DNA of 64,000 nucleotides from Actinotalea solisilvae (GTDB lineage Bacteria > Actinomycetota > Actinomycetes > Actinomycetales > Cellulomonadaceae). The position numbers and the translations under genes are program-made. Below are positions 1-11,084 of the stretch, piece after piece (within the stretch, counting starts at the first letter, position 1; every line of letters starts with the position of its first letter). The notes under the pieces were generated by a model. The model saw only the letters and a list, made by a program, of their open reading frames with translations, made no database searches and was not told the origin of the DNA. Where the stretch lies: assembly GCF_016464425.1 (NCBI RefSeq), contig NZ_JADDKQ010000010.1, positions 124,001-188,000 of the forward strand, given 5' to 3'.

Positions 1-30
1 CTGCCGGGGCCCGGCGGCCACCGGGGACGC

Positions 31-65
31 CGACGGGCGGCCACCCGTGGGGTGACCGCCCGTCG
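31..65 (-). terminator. Terminator of the rpsP-rplS operon
   Basis: Arms CGACGGGCGGCCACC (31-45) and GGTGACCGCCCGTCG (51-65) pair with one mismatch around a 5-base loop, 15 bases past the rplS stop. No T tract follows, as is common in high-GC actinobacteria. Confidence 0.7.
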
Positions 66-80
66 TGGGAGTCGGATCGC

Positions 81-440
81 TCAGCGCGGGGCCGGCGTCT
101 CGCGCTTCTCCTTGATCTTCGCCTTCTTGCCGCGCAGCTTGCGCAGGTAGTACAGCTTCGCGCGGCGCACGTCACCGCGCGTCACGACCTCGACGGAGTC
201 GAGCGTCGGGGAGTGCACCGGGAAGGTGCGCTCGACGCCGACGCCGAAGCTCACCTTGCGGACGGTGAACGTCTCGCGGACGCCGCCGCCCTGGCGGGCG
301 ATGACGACGCCCTGGAACGCCTGGATGCGCGAGCGGTTGCCCTCGACGACCTTGACGTTGACCTTGAGCGTGTCACCCGGGCGGAAGTCCGGGATGTCGG
401 AGCGCAGCGACGCTGCGTCGACCGAGTCGAGAATGTGCAT
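81..440 (-). CDS. rplS: 50S ribosomal protein L19
   Basis: L19 sits at the 30S-50S interface of the ribosome. The 119-residue product starts [20 protein letters not shown] and carries the family blocks [30 protein letters not shown] and [18 protein letters not shown], with a basic C-terminus. The ATG at 440 is preferred over a start 24 bases upstream because GGGGGAG lies 7 bases before it and homologues begin here. It is the last gene of the order rpsP-khpA-rimM-trmD-rplS and is followed by a strong hairpin. The 185-base gap to trmD may hold a separate promoter. Confidence 0.98.
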   Translation of the reverse strand: MHILDSVDAASLRSDIPDFRPGDTLKVNVKVVEGNRSRIQAFQGVVIARQGGGVRETFTVRKVSFGVGVERTFPVHSPTLDSVEVVTRGDVRRAKLYYLRKLRGKKAKIKEKRETPAPR

Positions 441-530
441 GGTGTCACTCCCCCGCGCTGCCACAGGTCAGGCGCGTGATGCTGGGCAGCCGGGCTGCCT
501 GGACGGATCAGGTGGTGGGCACGTCTGCGA

Positions 531-548
531 CGCCGCGCTGACGCGGCG
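531..548 (-). other. Short perfect hairpin between trmD and rplS
   Basis: CGCCGCG (531-537) and CGCGGCG (542-548) form a perfect 7-bp stem with a CTGA loop, in the 185-base gap between trmD and rplS. It could be a trmD terminator, a processing site or part of an rplS leader. The sequence does not decide. Nothing else recognisable lies in 441-625. Confidence 0.35.
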
Positions 549-625
549 GTGCTGTGTGGCCGCCTCCCCTGTGGCAGAGGCGCAGCCGACGTACCGGGCC
601 AAGTCTGCCACACGGCTCCGCGCGG

Positions 626-1441
626 TCACGACCCGCGCGGGTCCGCGGGGACGGGGCCGTCCGGGCCGACCGTCCACCCGACGGCCTCGAGCGCGGCCCG
701 GTCGGCGCGGTCGAGCGCCTCGGGCGCGAGGCGTCGCAGCAGGTCGGGGCGTCGCTCCGCGGTCCGCTCGATCGCGCGGTCCCGGCGCCACCGCTCGATC
801 CGCGCGTGGTGCCCCGAGAGCAGCACGTCGGGCACGTCGTGGCCCCGCCACGACGGCGGGCGCGTGTAGACCGGGTACTCGAGCAGCCCCGCCACGCCGT
901 GCGACTCCTCGACGAGCGAGTGCGGGTTGCCCACCACCCCGGGGAGCAGGCGGGCGACGGCCTCGACGACGACCAGCGCGGCCACCTCGCCGCCGTTGAG
1001 CACGTAGTCGCCCAGCGACAGCTCGGTCACGCGGACGCCGGACGCGCGGTAGTGCTCGACGACGCGGGCGTCGATGCCCTCGTAGCGACCGCACGCGACG
1101 ACGACGTGAGGCACGCCCGCGAGCCGCTCGGCGGTGCGCTGGGTGAAGACCTCGCCCGACGGTGTGGGGACGACGAGCTCGACGTCCCCCGCGCCGGCGC
1201 CGGCGCCGGCGGCACCCGCGAGGACCTCGTCGACCGCCAGCCCCCACACGTCGGGCCGCATGACCATGCCGGCGCCGCCGCCGAGCGGCGAGTCGTCGAC
1301 GGTGCGGTGCCGGTCGGTCGTCCACGCGCGCAGGTCGTGCACGCGCAGGTCGAGCAGCCCGGACGCGCGCGCCTTGCCCACGAGCGAGAGGTCCAGCGCG
1401 GCGAGGTACTCGGGGAAGATGGTGACGACGTCGACCCGCAC
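626..1441 (-). CDS. trmD: tRNA (guanine-N1)-methyltransferase
   Basis: TrmD transfers a methyl group from S-adenosylmethionine to G37, next to the anticodon, and so prevents +1 frameshifting. The 271-residue protein begins [13 protein letters not shown], has the substrate-side segment [13 protein letters not shown] near residue 50 and the SPOUT-knot motif [18 protein letters not shown] near residue 140, followed by the flexible linker [11 protein letters not shown]. These are the diagnostic TrmD blocks, and the length is normal for actinobacteria. The start is GTG, one base after the rimM stop, so the two genes are probably translationally coupled. Confidence 0.98.
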   Translation of the reverse strand: MRVDVVTIFPEYLAALDLSLVGKARASGLLDLRVHDLRAWTTDRHRTVDDSPLGGGAGMVMRPDVWGLAVDEVLAGAAGAGAGAGDVELVVPTPSGEVFTQRTAERLAGVPHVVVACGRYEGIDARVVEHYRASGVRVTELSLGDYVLNGGEVAALVVVEAVARLLPGVVGNPHSLVEESHGVAGLLEYPVYTRPPSWRGHDVPDVLLSGHHARIERWRRDRAIERTAERRPDLLRRLAPEALDRADRAALEAVGWTVGPDGPVPADPRGS

Positions 1442-1442
1442 G

Positions 1443-1982
1443 TCAGCCCTCGTCCCCGGCCGGCTCGTCCTCGTCGACGGGGTCCGACGCGAGCAGCCCG
1501 CGGGGCGGGTCGAGGACCACGCGGCCCCCCGCGACGTCGACCACGGGCACGATCGCGCGCACGAACGGCACGAGCGTGCGCGCGCCGTCGGGCTCGCGCA
1601 GCACGAGGGCGTCCTGGGCGGGCAGGTGCTCGAGGCCGACGACCTCGCCCACCACCGTGCCGTCCGCGAGCTCGGCGCGCAGGCCCTGCAGCTCGTAGGG
1701 GTACCAGGCGTCGTCCTCGTCGGACGCGGTCACGTCGACGACCAGCTCGACGCCGCGGAGCCCCTCGGCGGCGGTCCGGTCCGACGCCTCGGCGAACGTG
1801 AGGTACCACCGCCCGTTCTGCTCGCGCGTCCGGGTCACGGTCAGCGGCCCCGCGCTCGCGGGCACCGTCGTGAGCACCGTGCCGACCGCGAAGCGGTCCC
1901 GCGGCGCGTCCGTCCGCACGTCGACACCCACCTCGCCGCGCAGGCCGTGGGCGCGACCGACGGTCGCGACGGTGAGCTGCAT
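1443..1982 (-). CDS. rimM: 16S rRNA processing protein RimM
   Basis: RimM binds ribosomal protein S19 and helps mature the 30S head. The 179-residue product has the N-terminal barrel motif [18 protein letters not shown] and the C-terminal PRC-like part starting [16 protein letters not shown], and ends in an acidic tail. The ATG at 1982 is chosen because [13 protein letters not shown] is the usual RimM start and GAAGGGA precedes it by about 6 bases. It lies between khpA and trmD in the conserved order. A hairpin in the gap to khpA may reduce transcription from upstream. Confidence 0.96.
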   Translation of the reverse strand: MQLTVATVGRAHGLRGEVGVDVRTDAPRDRFAVGTVLTTVPASAGPLTVTRTREQNGRWYLTFAEASDRTAAEGLRGVELVVDVTASDEDDAWYPYELQGLRAELADGTVVGEVVGLEHLPAQDALVLREPDGARTLVPFVRAIVPVVDVAGGRVVLDPPRGLLASDPVDEDEPAGDEG

Positions 1983-2082
1983 GGGGGGTCCCTTCGTGCG
2001 GGTGACCGGCAGCTCGGTGGAGCGGCCGGCGGCGTGCGGGTGCGGCGGGGCCCGGTCCTCGCCGGTCGCCGCAGGCACAGGT

Positions 2083-2116
2083 CAGGCCCGGCCCCCAGGG
2101 TAGGGGACCGGGCCTG
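2083..2116 (-). terminator. Hairpin after khpA
   Basis: CAGGCCCGGCCCC (from 2083) pairs with GGGGACCGGGCCTG (2103-2116) with one bulged base. It lies 11 bases past the khpA stop and about 100 bases before rimM. It could be a partial terminator separating rpsP-khpA from rimM-trmD-rplS, or a stabilising 3' structure. Confidence 0.6.
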
Positions 2117-2126
2117 GCCGGGTCGT

Positions 2127-2366
2127 TCAGCGGCGGTCGACGTCCACGACGTCGACCCGCACGGAGCCGTCCGCCGAGAGGGCGCTGACCACCGTGCGCA
2201 GGGCGCGCGCGGTGCGACCGCTGCGCCCGATCACGCGACCGAGGTCCTCGGGGTGCACCCGGACCTCGAGGAGCTCACCGCGGCGCAGCGAGCGCGCCGT
2301 GACCCGGACGTCGTCCGGGTGGTCCACGATGCCGCGGACCAGGTGCTCCAGGGAGTCGGCGAGCAT
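2127..2366 (-). CDS. khpA: KH-domain RNA-binding protein KhpA
   Basis: This 79-residue protein is a single KH domain. The GXXG-containing block EDLGRVIGRSGRTARALRTV near residues 40-58 is the RNA-binding loop. It is the partner family of KhpB/Jag and in other bacteria affects cell division and small-RNA metabolism. Its place directly after rpsP is the standard actinobacterial arrangement. The stop of rpsP and the start of khpA share one base (TGATG), so translation is coupled. The length is normal for the family. Confidence 0.93.
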   Translation of the reverse strand: MLADSLEHLVRGIVDHPDDVRVTARSLRRGELLEVRVHPEDLGRVIGRSGRTARALRTVVSALSADGSVRVDVVDVDRR

Positions 2367-2827
2367 CAGGCCTGGTCCTCGGTGGCGGCCTCGTCGGACG
2401 TGGCCTCGTCGGCGGCCGGGGCCGACGCGGCGGCGGCCTTCGCAGCCGCCTCCTTCTCGGCGGCCTGCGCCTTGGCCTTCTCGGCGGCGTCGGCGGCGGC
2501 CGCGATCGCGGCGCTCGCGTCGGAGCCCGCGGCCTTGTCCTTGACGCGCAGGGTGCCCTCGGTGCCCGGCAGGCCCTTGAACTTCTGCCAGTCACCGGTG
2601 ATCTTGAGGATGGCGAGCACCTGCTCGGTCGGCTGCGCGCCGACGCCGAGCCAGTACTGCGCACGCTCCGAGGTGACCTCGATGAGCGAGGGCTCCTCGG
2701 TGGGGTGGTACTTGCCGATCTCCTCGATGACGGCCCCGTCGCGCTTGGCGCGGGAGTCGGCGACGACGATGCGGTAGTACGGCGCCCGGATCTTGCCGAG
2801 GCGCTTCAGACGGATCTTGACGGCCAC
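2366..2827 (-). CDS. rpsP: 30S ribosomal protein S16
   Basis: S16 is a primary-assembly 30S protein. The core [25 protein letters not shown], the block [12 protein letters not shown] and the segment [20 protein letters not shown] are diagnostic. The start is GTG at 2827, with AGGAGAG about 10 bases upstream. At 153 residues it is much longer than the 80-90 of most bacteria: after about residue 95 comes a tail rich in Ala, Lys, Glu and Asp, a common actinobacterial extension. It is the first gene of the operon, so the promoter should lie in 2828-2975. Confidence 0.97.
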   Translation of the reverse strand: MAVKIRLKRLGKIRAPYYRIVVADSRAKRDGAVIEEIGKYHPTEEPSLIEVTSERAQYWLGVGAQPTEQVLAILKITGDWQKFKGLPGTEGTLRVKDKAAGSDASAAIAAAADAAEKAKAQAAEKEAAAKAAAASAPAADEATSDEAATEDQA

Positions 2828-2977
2828 TGTGGTGGTCTCTCCTGGTTCTGCTGCGGGTGGTCTCCGCGCGCCGGGCCTGTGGGGTAGGTGGGCGAGGTGA
2901 CCGAGGGACGCGGCGACGTGCGGGTAGAGGGGCCGTCCGTGCCGGGTACAGCGGGCCATTCTGCCAGACGCACGGGG

Positions 2978-3014
2978 CCGTCGGCGCGCGGCGCCCACGC
3001 GCGGCGCGCGACGG
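2978..3014 (-). terminator. Terminator after the MFS gene
   Basis: A long GC-rich imperfect inverted repeat runs from CCGTCGGCGCGCGGCGC (2979-2995) to GCGCGGCGCGCGACGG (2999-3014) and directly abuts the stop codon of the transporter gene. It would end the amidohydrolase-MFS transcript. Confidence 0.6.
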
Positions 3015-4511
3015 TCAGGCGGAGCGCCCCGGGACCGCGGGCAGCTGCTCCTGCAGGGCCCTGCCGCGCAGCTCGGGGAGCGCCAGCGCCCCGGCCGCGG
3101 CCAGCACGAACGCGGCCGCGAAGACCGCGAACGTCACCTCCGTGCCGCCCGCCACGAGCAGGGGCGGGACGGTCAGCGGGGCGATGATCGAGGCGATCCG
3201 CCCGAAGCCGGCCGCCCAGCCCGAGCCGGTGCCGCGGAGCGCGGTCGGGTAGATCTCGGGCGTGACGGCGTAGAGCGCCCCCCACGCGCCGAGGTTGAAG
3301 AAGGACAGGAGCATGCCCGCGACGAGGACCGCCGTGGTGCTGCCCGCCCAGCCGAAGAGGCCGGCCGCGACCGCCGAGCCGACGAGGAACGAGGCGAGCG
3401 TCGCACGGCGTCCCCACGTCTCGATGAGCACCGCGGCCACGGCGTACCCGGGCAGCTGCGCGAGCGTGATGACGAGCGTGTAGCCGAACGACTGCACGAG
3501 CGAGTAGCCGGACGCGACGAGGATCGACGGCAGCCAGATGAACGCGCCGTAGTAGGCGAAGTTCACGCCGAACCACACGAGCCACAGGGCCGCGGTGCGC
3601 CGCCGCATCGCGCGCGACCACAGCGCGCCGGGGCCCGACGGGCCCGGCGTCCCCGGCGCGGCGTCCGGTGCGGCCCCGGCCCCCGCGTCGTCGACCGCGG
3701 CGGCCGTGGGACCGGGTGCCGGCACGTCCGCCGGGCGCGCGCCCCGGCGCAGCGGCGGCGACGCCTCGAAGGTCCGCACGACCTCCTCGGCCTCGGCGGT
3801 GCGTCCCGCGCGCTCGAGGAACCGGACCGACTCGGGCAGGCCGCGCCGCACGACGATCGCGTAGAGCGCGGGCACCGCGCCGATGACCAGGCCCCAGCGC
3901 CAGCCGTCGTCGGACGCCTGCACGACCGTCCAGCCGATGACGGCGGCGAGGATCCACCCCACGGCCCAGAACGCCTCGAGCAGCACGACGAGGCGTCCGC
4001 GGATCCGGGCGGGCGCGAACTCGCTCACCAGCGTCGACGCGACGGGCAGCTCGGCCCCGAGCCCGACCCCGACGAGGAAGCGCAGCACCATGAGCGACGC
4101 GACGGACCACGCGAGGGCCGAGGCCCCGGTCGCCAGGCCGTAGACGAGCAGCGTGAGCGCGAAGACCTGGCGCCGGCCGATCCGGTCGGCCAGCAGCCCG
4201 CCGACGCTCGCGCCGAGCGCCATACCCACGAAGCCGACCGACGCGATCCACGACATCTGCGTCGGGCTCAGCTCCCACTGCACCCGCAGCGCGGCGATGA
4301 CGAACGAGATGAGCCCGACGTCCATCGCGTCGAGCGCCCAGCCCACCCCGGAGCCGACCACGAGCCTGCCGTGGCGGCGCGTGAAGGGCAGCCGGTCGAG
4401 CCGTTGCGGACGGGTGGGGGTCGCGACGTCCTGCATGGGGGCAGTCTGGCGTGCTGCGCGCGCCTGCGCTGCCCGGTCCGCCGCGGGCCCGGCGGACCCC
4501 TCCTGCGTCAC
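3015..4511 (-). CDS. MFS transporter, NiaP/aromatic acid:H+ symporter-like
   Basis: A 12-helix major facilitator of the sugar/metabolite:H+ symporter type. The first helix carries [19 protein letters not shown], as in the niacin transporter NiaP (B. subtilis YceI), and loop 2-3 has the MFS signature [14 protein letters not shown]. Helix 4 is followed by [21 protein letters not shown] hydrophilic linker of about 60 residues separates the two six-helix halves. The GTG start at 4511 follows the amidohydrolase stop by 6 bases. An ATG at 4436 would shorten the N-terminus by 25 residues, and neither has a strong ribosome binding site. The substrate is a guess. Coupling to the hydrolase suggests import or export of its substrate or product. 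Confidence 0.85.
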   Translation of the reverse strand: MTQEGSAGPAADRAAQARAARQTAPMQDVATPTRPQRLDRLPFTRRHGRLVVGSGVGWALDAMDVGLISFVIAALRVQWELSPTQMSWIASVGFVGMALGASVGGLLADRIGRRQVFALTLLVYGLATGASALAWSVASLMVLRFLVGVGLGAELPVASTLVSEFAPARIRGRLVVLLEAFWAVGWILAAVIGWTVVQASDDGWRWGLVIGAVPALYAIVVRRGLPESVRFLERAGRTAEAEEVVRTFEASPPLRRGARPADVPAPGPTAAAVDDAGAGAAPDAAPGTPGPSGPGALWSRAMRRRTAALWLVWFGVNFAYYGAFIWLPSILVASGYSLVQSFGYTLVITLAQLPGYAVAAVLIETWGRRATLASFLVGSAVAAGLFGWAGSTTAVLVAGMLLSFFNLGAWGALYAVTPEIYPTALRGTGSGWAAGFGRIASIIAPLTVPPLLVAGGTEVTFAVFAAAFVLAAAGALALPELRGRALQEQLPAVPGRSA

Positions 4512-4517
4512 CGCGGG

Positions 4518-5618
4518 TCAGCCGCCGGCGACGACGGCGCCGCGCAGGACGACGGCGCGCGGCGCGGCGAGCACCGCGATCTCCTCGCGCGGGTCCTGCG
4601 GGTAGACGACGACGTCGGCCGGCGCACCCTCGGCGATGCCCGGCGCGCCGAGCCAGCGGCGCGTGCGCCACGACGCCGCCGCGACGACGTCGGCGGCCGG
4701 GACGCCCGCGTGGACGAGCTCGGCGGCCTCGTCCGCGAGGCGGCCGTGCTCGAGCGTGCCGCCCGCGTCGGTGCCGAGCAGGAGGGGCACTCCCGCGTCG
4801 TGCAGGTCGCGCACGTGCTCGTGCCGCCGCGCGTGCATGCGGCGCATGCGCGCCGCGAAGACCGGGTACCGCCCCGCCTGGGCGGCGATCGCCTCGAACT
4901 GGCCCACCTGCAGCAGCGTCGGCACGACCGGGATGCCCCGCCGCGCGACCTCGTCGATGAGCTCGGGCGTGAGCCCGGTGCCGTGCTCGATGCAGTCGAT
5001 CCCGGCCGCGAGGAGCCCGGGCAGCGCCTCGGTGGAGAACGTGTGCGCCGTGACCCGCGCACCGCGGGCGTGCGCGACGTCGACCGCGCGGGCCAGGACG
5101 TCGTCGGGCCACAGCGGGCGGAGGTCGCCCTCGGCGCCCAGGTCGCGGTCGATCCAGTCGGCGACGAGCTTGACCCACCCGTCCGACCGCGCGACCTCCT
5201 CCGCCACGGCGGCGGGCAGGTCCGCGACGTCGGCGAGCTCGCGGCCGTAGTGCCGCAGGTACCGCTTGGGCCGCGCGAGGTGGTGGCCCGCGCGCAGGAT
5301 CCGCGGCAGGTCCGGGCGCGCGTCGACCCAGCGCGTGTCGGCGGGCGAGCCGGCGTCGCGGATGAGCAGCGTCCCGGCGTCGCGATCGGCGACCGCCTGC
5401 GCCTCGGCGACCTCCGCGCTCACGGCGCCGTCCGCGCCCAGGCCGACGTGGCAGTGCACGTCGACGAGGCCCGGCAGGACCCAGCCCTCGAGGGTCGTCG
5501 TCGCGTCGGCCACGCGGCGGCCGCGCGGCCGCTCGAGGGTCAGCCGGCCGTCGACGACCCAGACCTCGTCGAGCTCGGTCGCGTCGTCGACCAGCACGCG
5601 GCCACGCAGGTGCAGCAC
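4518..5618 (-). CDS. Metal-dependent amidohydrolase, imidazolonepropionase/prolidase-like
   Basis: A 366-residue amidohydrolase-superfamily enzyme. Visible metal ligands are HxH in VDVHCHVG (about residues 54-58), a candidate carboxylated lysine in WVKLVADW, and histidines in VTAHTFS and IEHGTG. The catalytic aspartate is in LLLGTDAGG. N- and C-terminal strands form the usual composite beta domain (residues 1-50 and 330-366). Relatives hydrolyse cyclic amides or Xaa-Pro peptides. The specificity here is unknown. It is the first gene of a two-gene unit with the downstream MFS transporter. The start is GTG without a clear ribosome binding site. Confidence 0.85.
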   Translation of the reverse strand: MLHLRGRVLVDDATELDEVWVVDGRLTLERPRGRRVADATTTLEGWVLPGLVDVHCHVGLGADGAVSAEVAEAQAVADRDAGTLLIRDAGSPADTRWVDARPDLPRILRAGHHLARPKRYLRHYGRELADVADLPAAVAEEVARSDGWVKLVADWIDRDLGAEGDLRPLWPDDVLARAVDVAHARGARVTAHTFSTEALPGLLAAGIDCIEHGTGLTPELIDEVARRGIPVVPTLLQVGQFEAIAAQAGRYPVFAARMRRMHARRHEHVRDLHDAGVPLLLGTDAGGTLEHGRLADEAAELVHAGVPAADVVAAASWRTRRWLGAPGIAEGAPADVVVYPQDPREEIAVLAAPRAVVLRGAVVAGG

Positions 5619-5687
5619 GTCAGGCCGCCCGGGCGGGTCGCTCGGCCACGGACGGCAGGGTGGTGTCGAGGAGCACCGGCACAGGCC

Positions 5688-7292
5688 TCAGCGGCCCAGG
5701 AACTTCTCGAGGCCCGGCGGCAGCTGCAGCGAGGCCGGGTCCGGCTCGGCCGGCGCCTCCTGCCGCCCCAGGCCGAACGCCGAGCCCGACGGCGCCTTCG
5801 GGGCGAGCCCCGCGGCGCGTGCCGCGGCCTCGCGCTCCTGCTGCGCGCGCTTGGCCGGGTTGCCCGACTTCGCCTTGCCCTTGCGCGCGGGGGCGACGGT
5901 CCGGCCCCGGGCCTTCTTGCCGCCCATGCCCGGGAGGTTGCCCATGCCCGGGACGGGCATGCCGCCGCCGCGCGCCATCTGCTTCATCATCTTCTGCGCG
6001 CCGGCGAAGCGCTCGAGCAGCTGGTTGACGTCGGTCGTCGTCGTGCCCGAGCCGCGCGCGATCCGGGCGCGGCGCGAGCCGTTGATGATCTTCGGCGCGC
6101 GCCGCTCGGCCGGGGTCATCGAGCGGACGATCGCCTCGATCCGGTCGACCTCGCGCTCGTCGAAGTTCTCGATCGCCTCGCGCATCTGGCCCATGCCGGG
6201 GAGCATCCCGAGCATCTTCTTCATCGAGCCCATCTGGCGCAGGCCCTGCATCTGCACGAGGAAGTCCTCGAGCGTGAAGTCGTCGCCGCTCGCGAGCTTG
6301 CCGGCCATCGCCTCGGCCTGCTCGGCGTCGAACGCGCGCTCGGCCTGCTCGATGAGGCTGAGGACGTCGCCCATGTCGAGGATGCGCGACGCCATGCGGT
6401 CGGGGTGGAACACCTCGAAGTCGGTGAGCTTCTCACCGGTCGAGGCGAAGAGGATGGGCCGGCCGGTGACGCTCGCGACCGACAGCGCGGCGCCGCCGCG
6501 CGCGTCGCCGTCGAGCTTGGACAGGACGACGCCCGTGAACCCGACGCCGTCGGCGAAGGCCTGCGCCGTCGTCACGGCGTCCTGGCCGATCATCGCGTCG
6601 ATGACGAAGAGGATCTCGTCGGGCTGCACCGCGTCCCGGATGTCCGCGGCCTGCTGCATCATGTCGGCGTCGACGCCGAGGCGGCCCGCGGTGTCGACGA
6701 TCACGACGTCGTGCTGGCGGCTGCGGGCGAGCGCCACGCCCTCGCGCGCGACGGCGACGGGGTCGCCCGCGGGCGCGAGCAGCTCGTGGCCCTCCTGCGC
6801 GCCCGGGTGGGGCGCGTGCACGGGCACGCCCGCGCGCTCGCCGACGACCTGGAGCTGGGTGACGGCGTTGGGCCGCTGGAGGTCCGCCGCGACGAGGACG
6901 GGCGTGTGCCCCTGCTCGCGCAGGTGCAGCGCGAGCTTGCCCGCGAGCGTCGTCTTGCCCGCGCCCTGGAGGCCCGCGAGGAGGATGACCGTGGGCGGGT
7001 TCTTCGCGAACCGCAGCGGGCGCTGCTCGCCGCCGAGGACGCCGACGAGCTCGTCGTTGACGATCTTGACGACCTGCTGCGCCGGGTTGAGCGCGCCCGA
7101 GACCTCCTCGGACAGCGCGCGCTCGCGCACCCGCCCGGTGAACGCCCGGACGACGGGCACGGCGACGTCGGCGTCGAGCAGGGCCCGGCGGATCTCCCGC
7201 ACGGTCGCGTCGATGTCGGCCTCCGACAGCCTGCCCTTGGTGCGCAGGTTCTTGAAGGTCGACGTCAGGCGGTCGGACAGCGTGGCGAACAC
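5688..7292 (-). CDS. ffh: Signal recognition particle protein Ffh
   Basis: Ffh binds 4.5S RNA and signal peptides and delivers ribosomes to FtsY. The 534-residue protein has the N domain (FATLSDRLTSTFKNLRTKG), the GTPase domain with G1 GLQGAGKTTLAGKLA, G3 DTAGRLGVD and TKLDGDARGG, and a Met-rich M domain (MKKMLGMLPGMGQM; KMMKQMARGGGMPVPGMGNL) followed by a basic tail. The GTG at 7292 is chosen because family N-termini begin here and GAGGT lies 8 bases upstream. Its partner ftsY lies 4 kb upstream on the same strand, with the nitrogen cluster between. Confidence 0.97.
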   Translation of the reverse strand: MFATLSDRLTSTFKNLRTKGRLSEADIDATVREIRRALLDADVAVPVVRAFTGRVRERALSEEVSGALNPAQQVVKIVNDELVGVLGGEQRPLRFAKNPPTVILLAGLQGAGKTTLAGKLALHLREQGHTPVLVAADLQRPNAVTQLQVVGERAGVPVHAPHPGAQEGHELLAPAGDPVAVAREGVALARSRQHDVVIVDTAGRLGVDADMMQQAADIRDAVQPDEILFVIDAMIGQDAVTTAQAFADGVGFTGVVLSKLDGDARGGAALSVASVTGRPILFASTGEKLTDFEVFHPDRMASRILDMGDVLSLIEQAERAFDAEQAEAMAGKLASGDDFTLEDFLVQMQGLRQMGSMKKMLGMLPGMGQMREAIENFDEREVDRIEAIVRSMTPAERRAPKIINGSRRARIARGSGTTTTDVNQLLERFAGAQKMMKQMARGGGMPVPGMGNLPGMGGKKARGRTVAPARKGKAKSGNPAKRAQQEREAAARAAGLAPKAPSGSAFGLGRQEAPAEPDPASLQLPPGLEKFLGR

Positions 7293-7350
7293 GGGATGGG
7301 ACCTCGCGGGCTGGTGACGAGCGGGCCGGCGGCCCGCGGACGGCGGACCC

Positions 7351-9195
7351 TCAGGGTACCCGGAGCACGCCGCCCGGCCCCGCGCCGAGGCGCGCCCGGG
7401 CACGGCCCGTGAGGTCGTCGACGAGGCGGGCGCGCCACGGGGTCCAGGTCGCGGGGCCGGCCGCGGACGCGTCCGCCTCGGTCAGCGCCCGCAGGACCTC
7501 GAGGAGGTCCGCGCGCCCGTCGACGGCCGCGAGGAGCTCGTCGACGGTCGCCGGGTCGTCCGGGTCCCGCTGGGTCGCGAGCTGCGCGAGCGTGAGGTGG
7601 TGCCGCACGAGCCGCGCGACGTCGGTCCCGCGGTCCGGCTCGAACCCCATGCGGCCCAGGATCGTGGGCACCAGCGCCGCGCCCTCGACGCTGTGGTCCT
7701 GGGCGCCGGGCCGCTTGCCGATGTCGTGGAGCAGCGCGGCGACCAGCAGGAGGTCGCCGTCGGCCACGGAGCGGCGGCTGCGGGCCGCCCGGACGGCCGT
7801 CTCCACGAGGTGGCGGTCCACGGTGTGGCGGTGGATCGCCGAGCGCTGCGGGCGGTTGCGCACCTGCGCCCACTCGGGGATCCACGACGTGACGACGCCC
7901 GCGAGGTCGAGCGTCTCCCACACCGGGACCTGCGCGGGCCCGCTCGCGAGGAGCGCGAGCAGGTGCCCGCGCGCGACCGCGGGCCACGGCTCCGGCAGCG
8001 CCGGCGTCCGGGCGATGCTCGCGACCGTGACCGGCGACAGGGGCAGCCCCGTGCGCGCCGCCGTCGCCGCGGCGCGCAGGCCGAGCAGCGCGTCCTCCTC
8101 GGGCTGCACGCCCGCCGCGAGGACCAGCTCGCCGTCGTGCTCGACGAGGCCGTCCCCGACCGACCGCAGGCGCGGCGCGGCGCGGCGGCCGCGGACGAGC
8201 ACCGGGCGGCGCAGCGACGGCCTGGCGAGCGCCTGGCGGGCGTGGCGGACCGTCGTGTCGAGCGCGTGGGAGACGGTGCGGCCCGCCTCGGCGAGGCCCG
8301 CGAGCAGGTCGTCGGCGTCGTCCGCGCCGAGGAGCGCCGCGACCTCGTCCTGGTCGGCCCGTCCGAGACGGTTCGTCGCTCGGCGCGTCACGAGGTGCAG
8401 CGCGTCGCGCACGTCGAGCAGGTGGGCGTAGGCGTCGTCCACCGCGCCGTGCGGGCGGTCGGTCAGCCAGGTCGCCGCGAGCGCGAACACCACGACGGCG
8501 TCGCGGATCCCCCCGCGCGCCTCCTTGAGGTCGGGCTCGACGAGGTAGGCCAGCTCGCCCGAGCGCTCGGCGCGCGTGCGCGTCGTCGCGAGCAGCTCGG
8601 GCAGGCGGCGTCGCGCGGCCGAGCGCCAGTCCTCGAGCAGGGCGGTGCGGGCGCGCGCGACGACCGTCCGGTCCCCCGCGACGTGCCGCAGGTCCAGCAG
8701 CCCGACGGCGGCCGGCAGGTCCGCGGACGCGACCTGGCGGCACTGCGCGAGCGAGCGCACCGAGTGGTCGAGGTCGAGCCCCGCGTCCCACACGGGGTAC
8801 CAGAGGCGCTCCGCGAGCGCCGCGACCTGCGCCGCGCCGTGGCTCCGGCCGTCGTGCACCAGGAGCAGGTCGAGGTCGCTCGCCGGGCTCGCGTCCCCGC
8901 GGCCCAGGCTCCCGACGGCGCCGAGCGCGATCCCCTCGGGGCCCAGGTCGCCGACGACCTCGTCCCACAGCTCGGCCAGGCGCGCGACGGCGAGCTGGGC
9001 GAGGGCGCCCCGCCGCACGGCGCCGTCGGCGCCGGGGCCGGTCATCCGTGCCGCGAGCCGCAGCCGGTCGGCCTTGAGGTCCCGCACCCCCACGGACGCG
9101 GCCTGGTCGGCCGGGTCCGCGGGGGGATGCGGGACCTCGAGGGAAGGGCTGCCGACCGCGGCGTCCGTCTCGTCGACGGGCGGTCGTCCGTTCAT
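7351..9195 (-). CDS. glnD: PII uridylyl/adenylyltransferase-like GlnD without ACT domains
   Basis: GlnD modifies and demodifies PII in response to glutamine. The nucleotidyltransferase motif [19 protein letters not shown] (about residues 93-111) and the HD hydrolase block [21 protein letters not shown] followed by [11 protein letters not shown] are both intact. The protein is 614 residues and stops after [22 protein letters not shown]. Canonical GlnD has about 800-900 residues with two C-terminal ACT domains that sense glutamine, and these are absent. The stop is followed by 58 bases and then ffh, with no remnant. It follows glnB by 4 bases, in the operon amtB-glnB-glnD. Confidence 0.92.
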   Translation of the reverse strand: MNGRPPVDETDAAVGSPSLEVPHPPADPADQAASVGVRDLKADRLRLAARMTGPGADGAVRRGALAQLAVARLAELWDEVVGDLGPEGIALGAVGSLGRGDASPASDLDLLLVHDGRSHGAAQVAALAERLWYPVWDAGLDLDHSVRSLAQCRQVASADLPAAVGLLDLRHVAGDRTVVARARTALLEDWRSAARRRLPELLATTRTRAERSGELAYLVEPDLKEARGGIRDAVVVFALAATWLTDRPHGAVDDAYAHLLDVRDALHLVTRRATNRLGRADQDEVAALLGADDADDLLAGLAEAGRTVSHALDTTVRHARQALARPSLRRPVLVRGRRAAPRLRSVGDGLVEHDGELVLAAGVQPEEDALLGLRAAATAARTGLPLSPVTVASIARTPALPEPWPAVARGHLLALLASGPAQVPVWETLDLAGVVTSWIPEWAQVRNRPQRSAIHRHTVDRHLVETAVRAARSRRSVADGDLLLVAALLHDIGKRPGAQDHSVEGAALVPTILGRMGFEPDRGTDVARLVRHHLTLAQLATQRDPDDPATVDELLAAVDGRADLLEVLRALTEADASAAGPATWTPWRARLVDDLTGRARARLGAGPGGVLRVP

Positions 9196-9199
9196 CGCG

Positions 9200-10996
<1,797 letters not shown>

Positions 10997-11084
10997 AAGA
11001 CCTGCGGGCGTGTGAACGTCGTGTTTCCGGCGCGTCGCGATCGTGCAGACGCCGATCAGGCCCCGACCGCGGCGGCGTGCCGTC

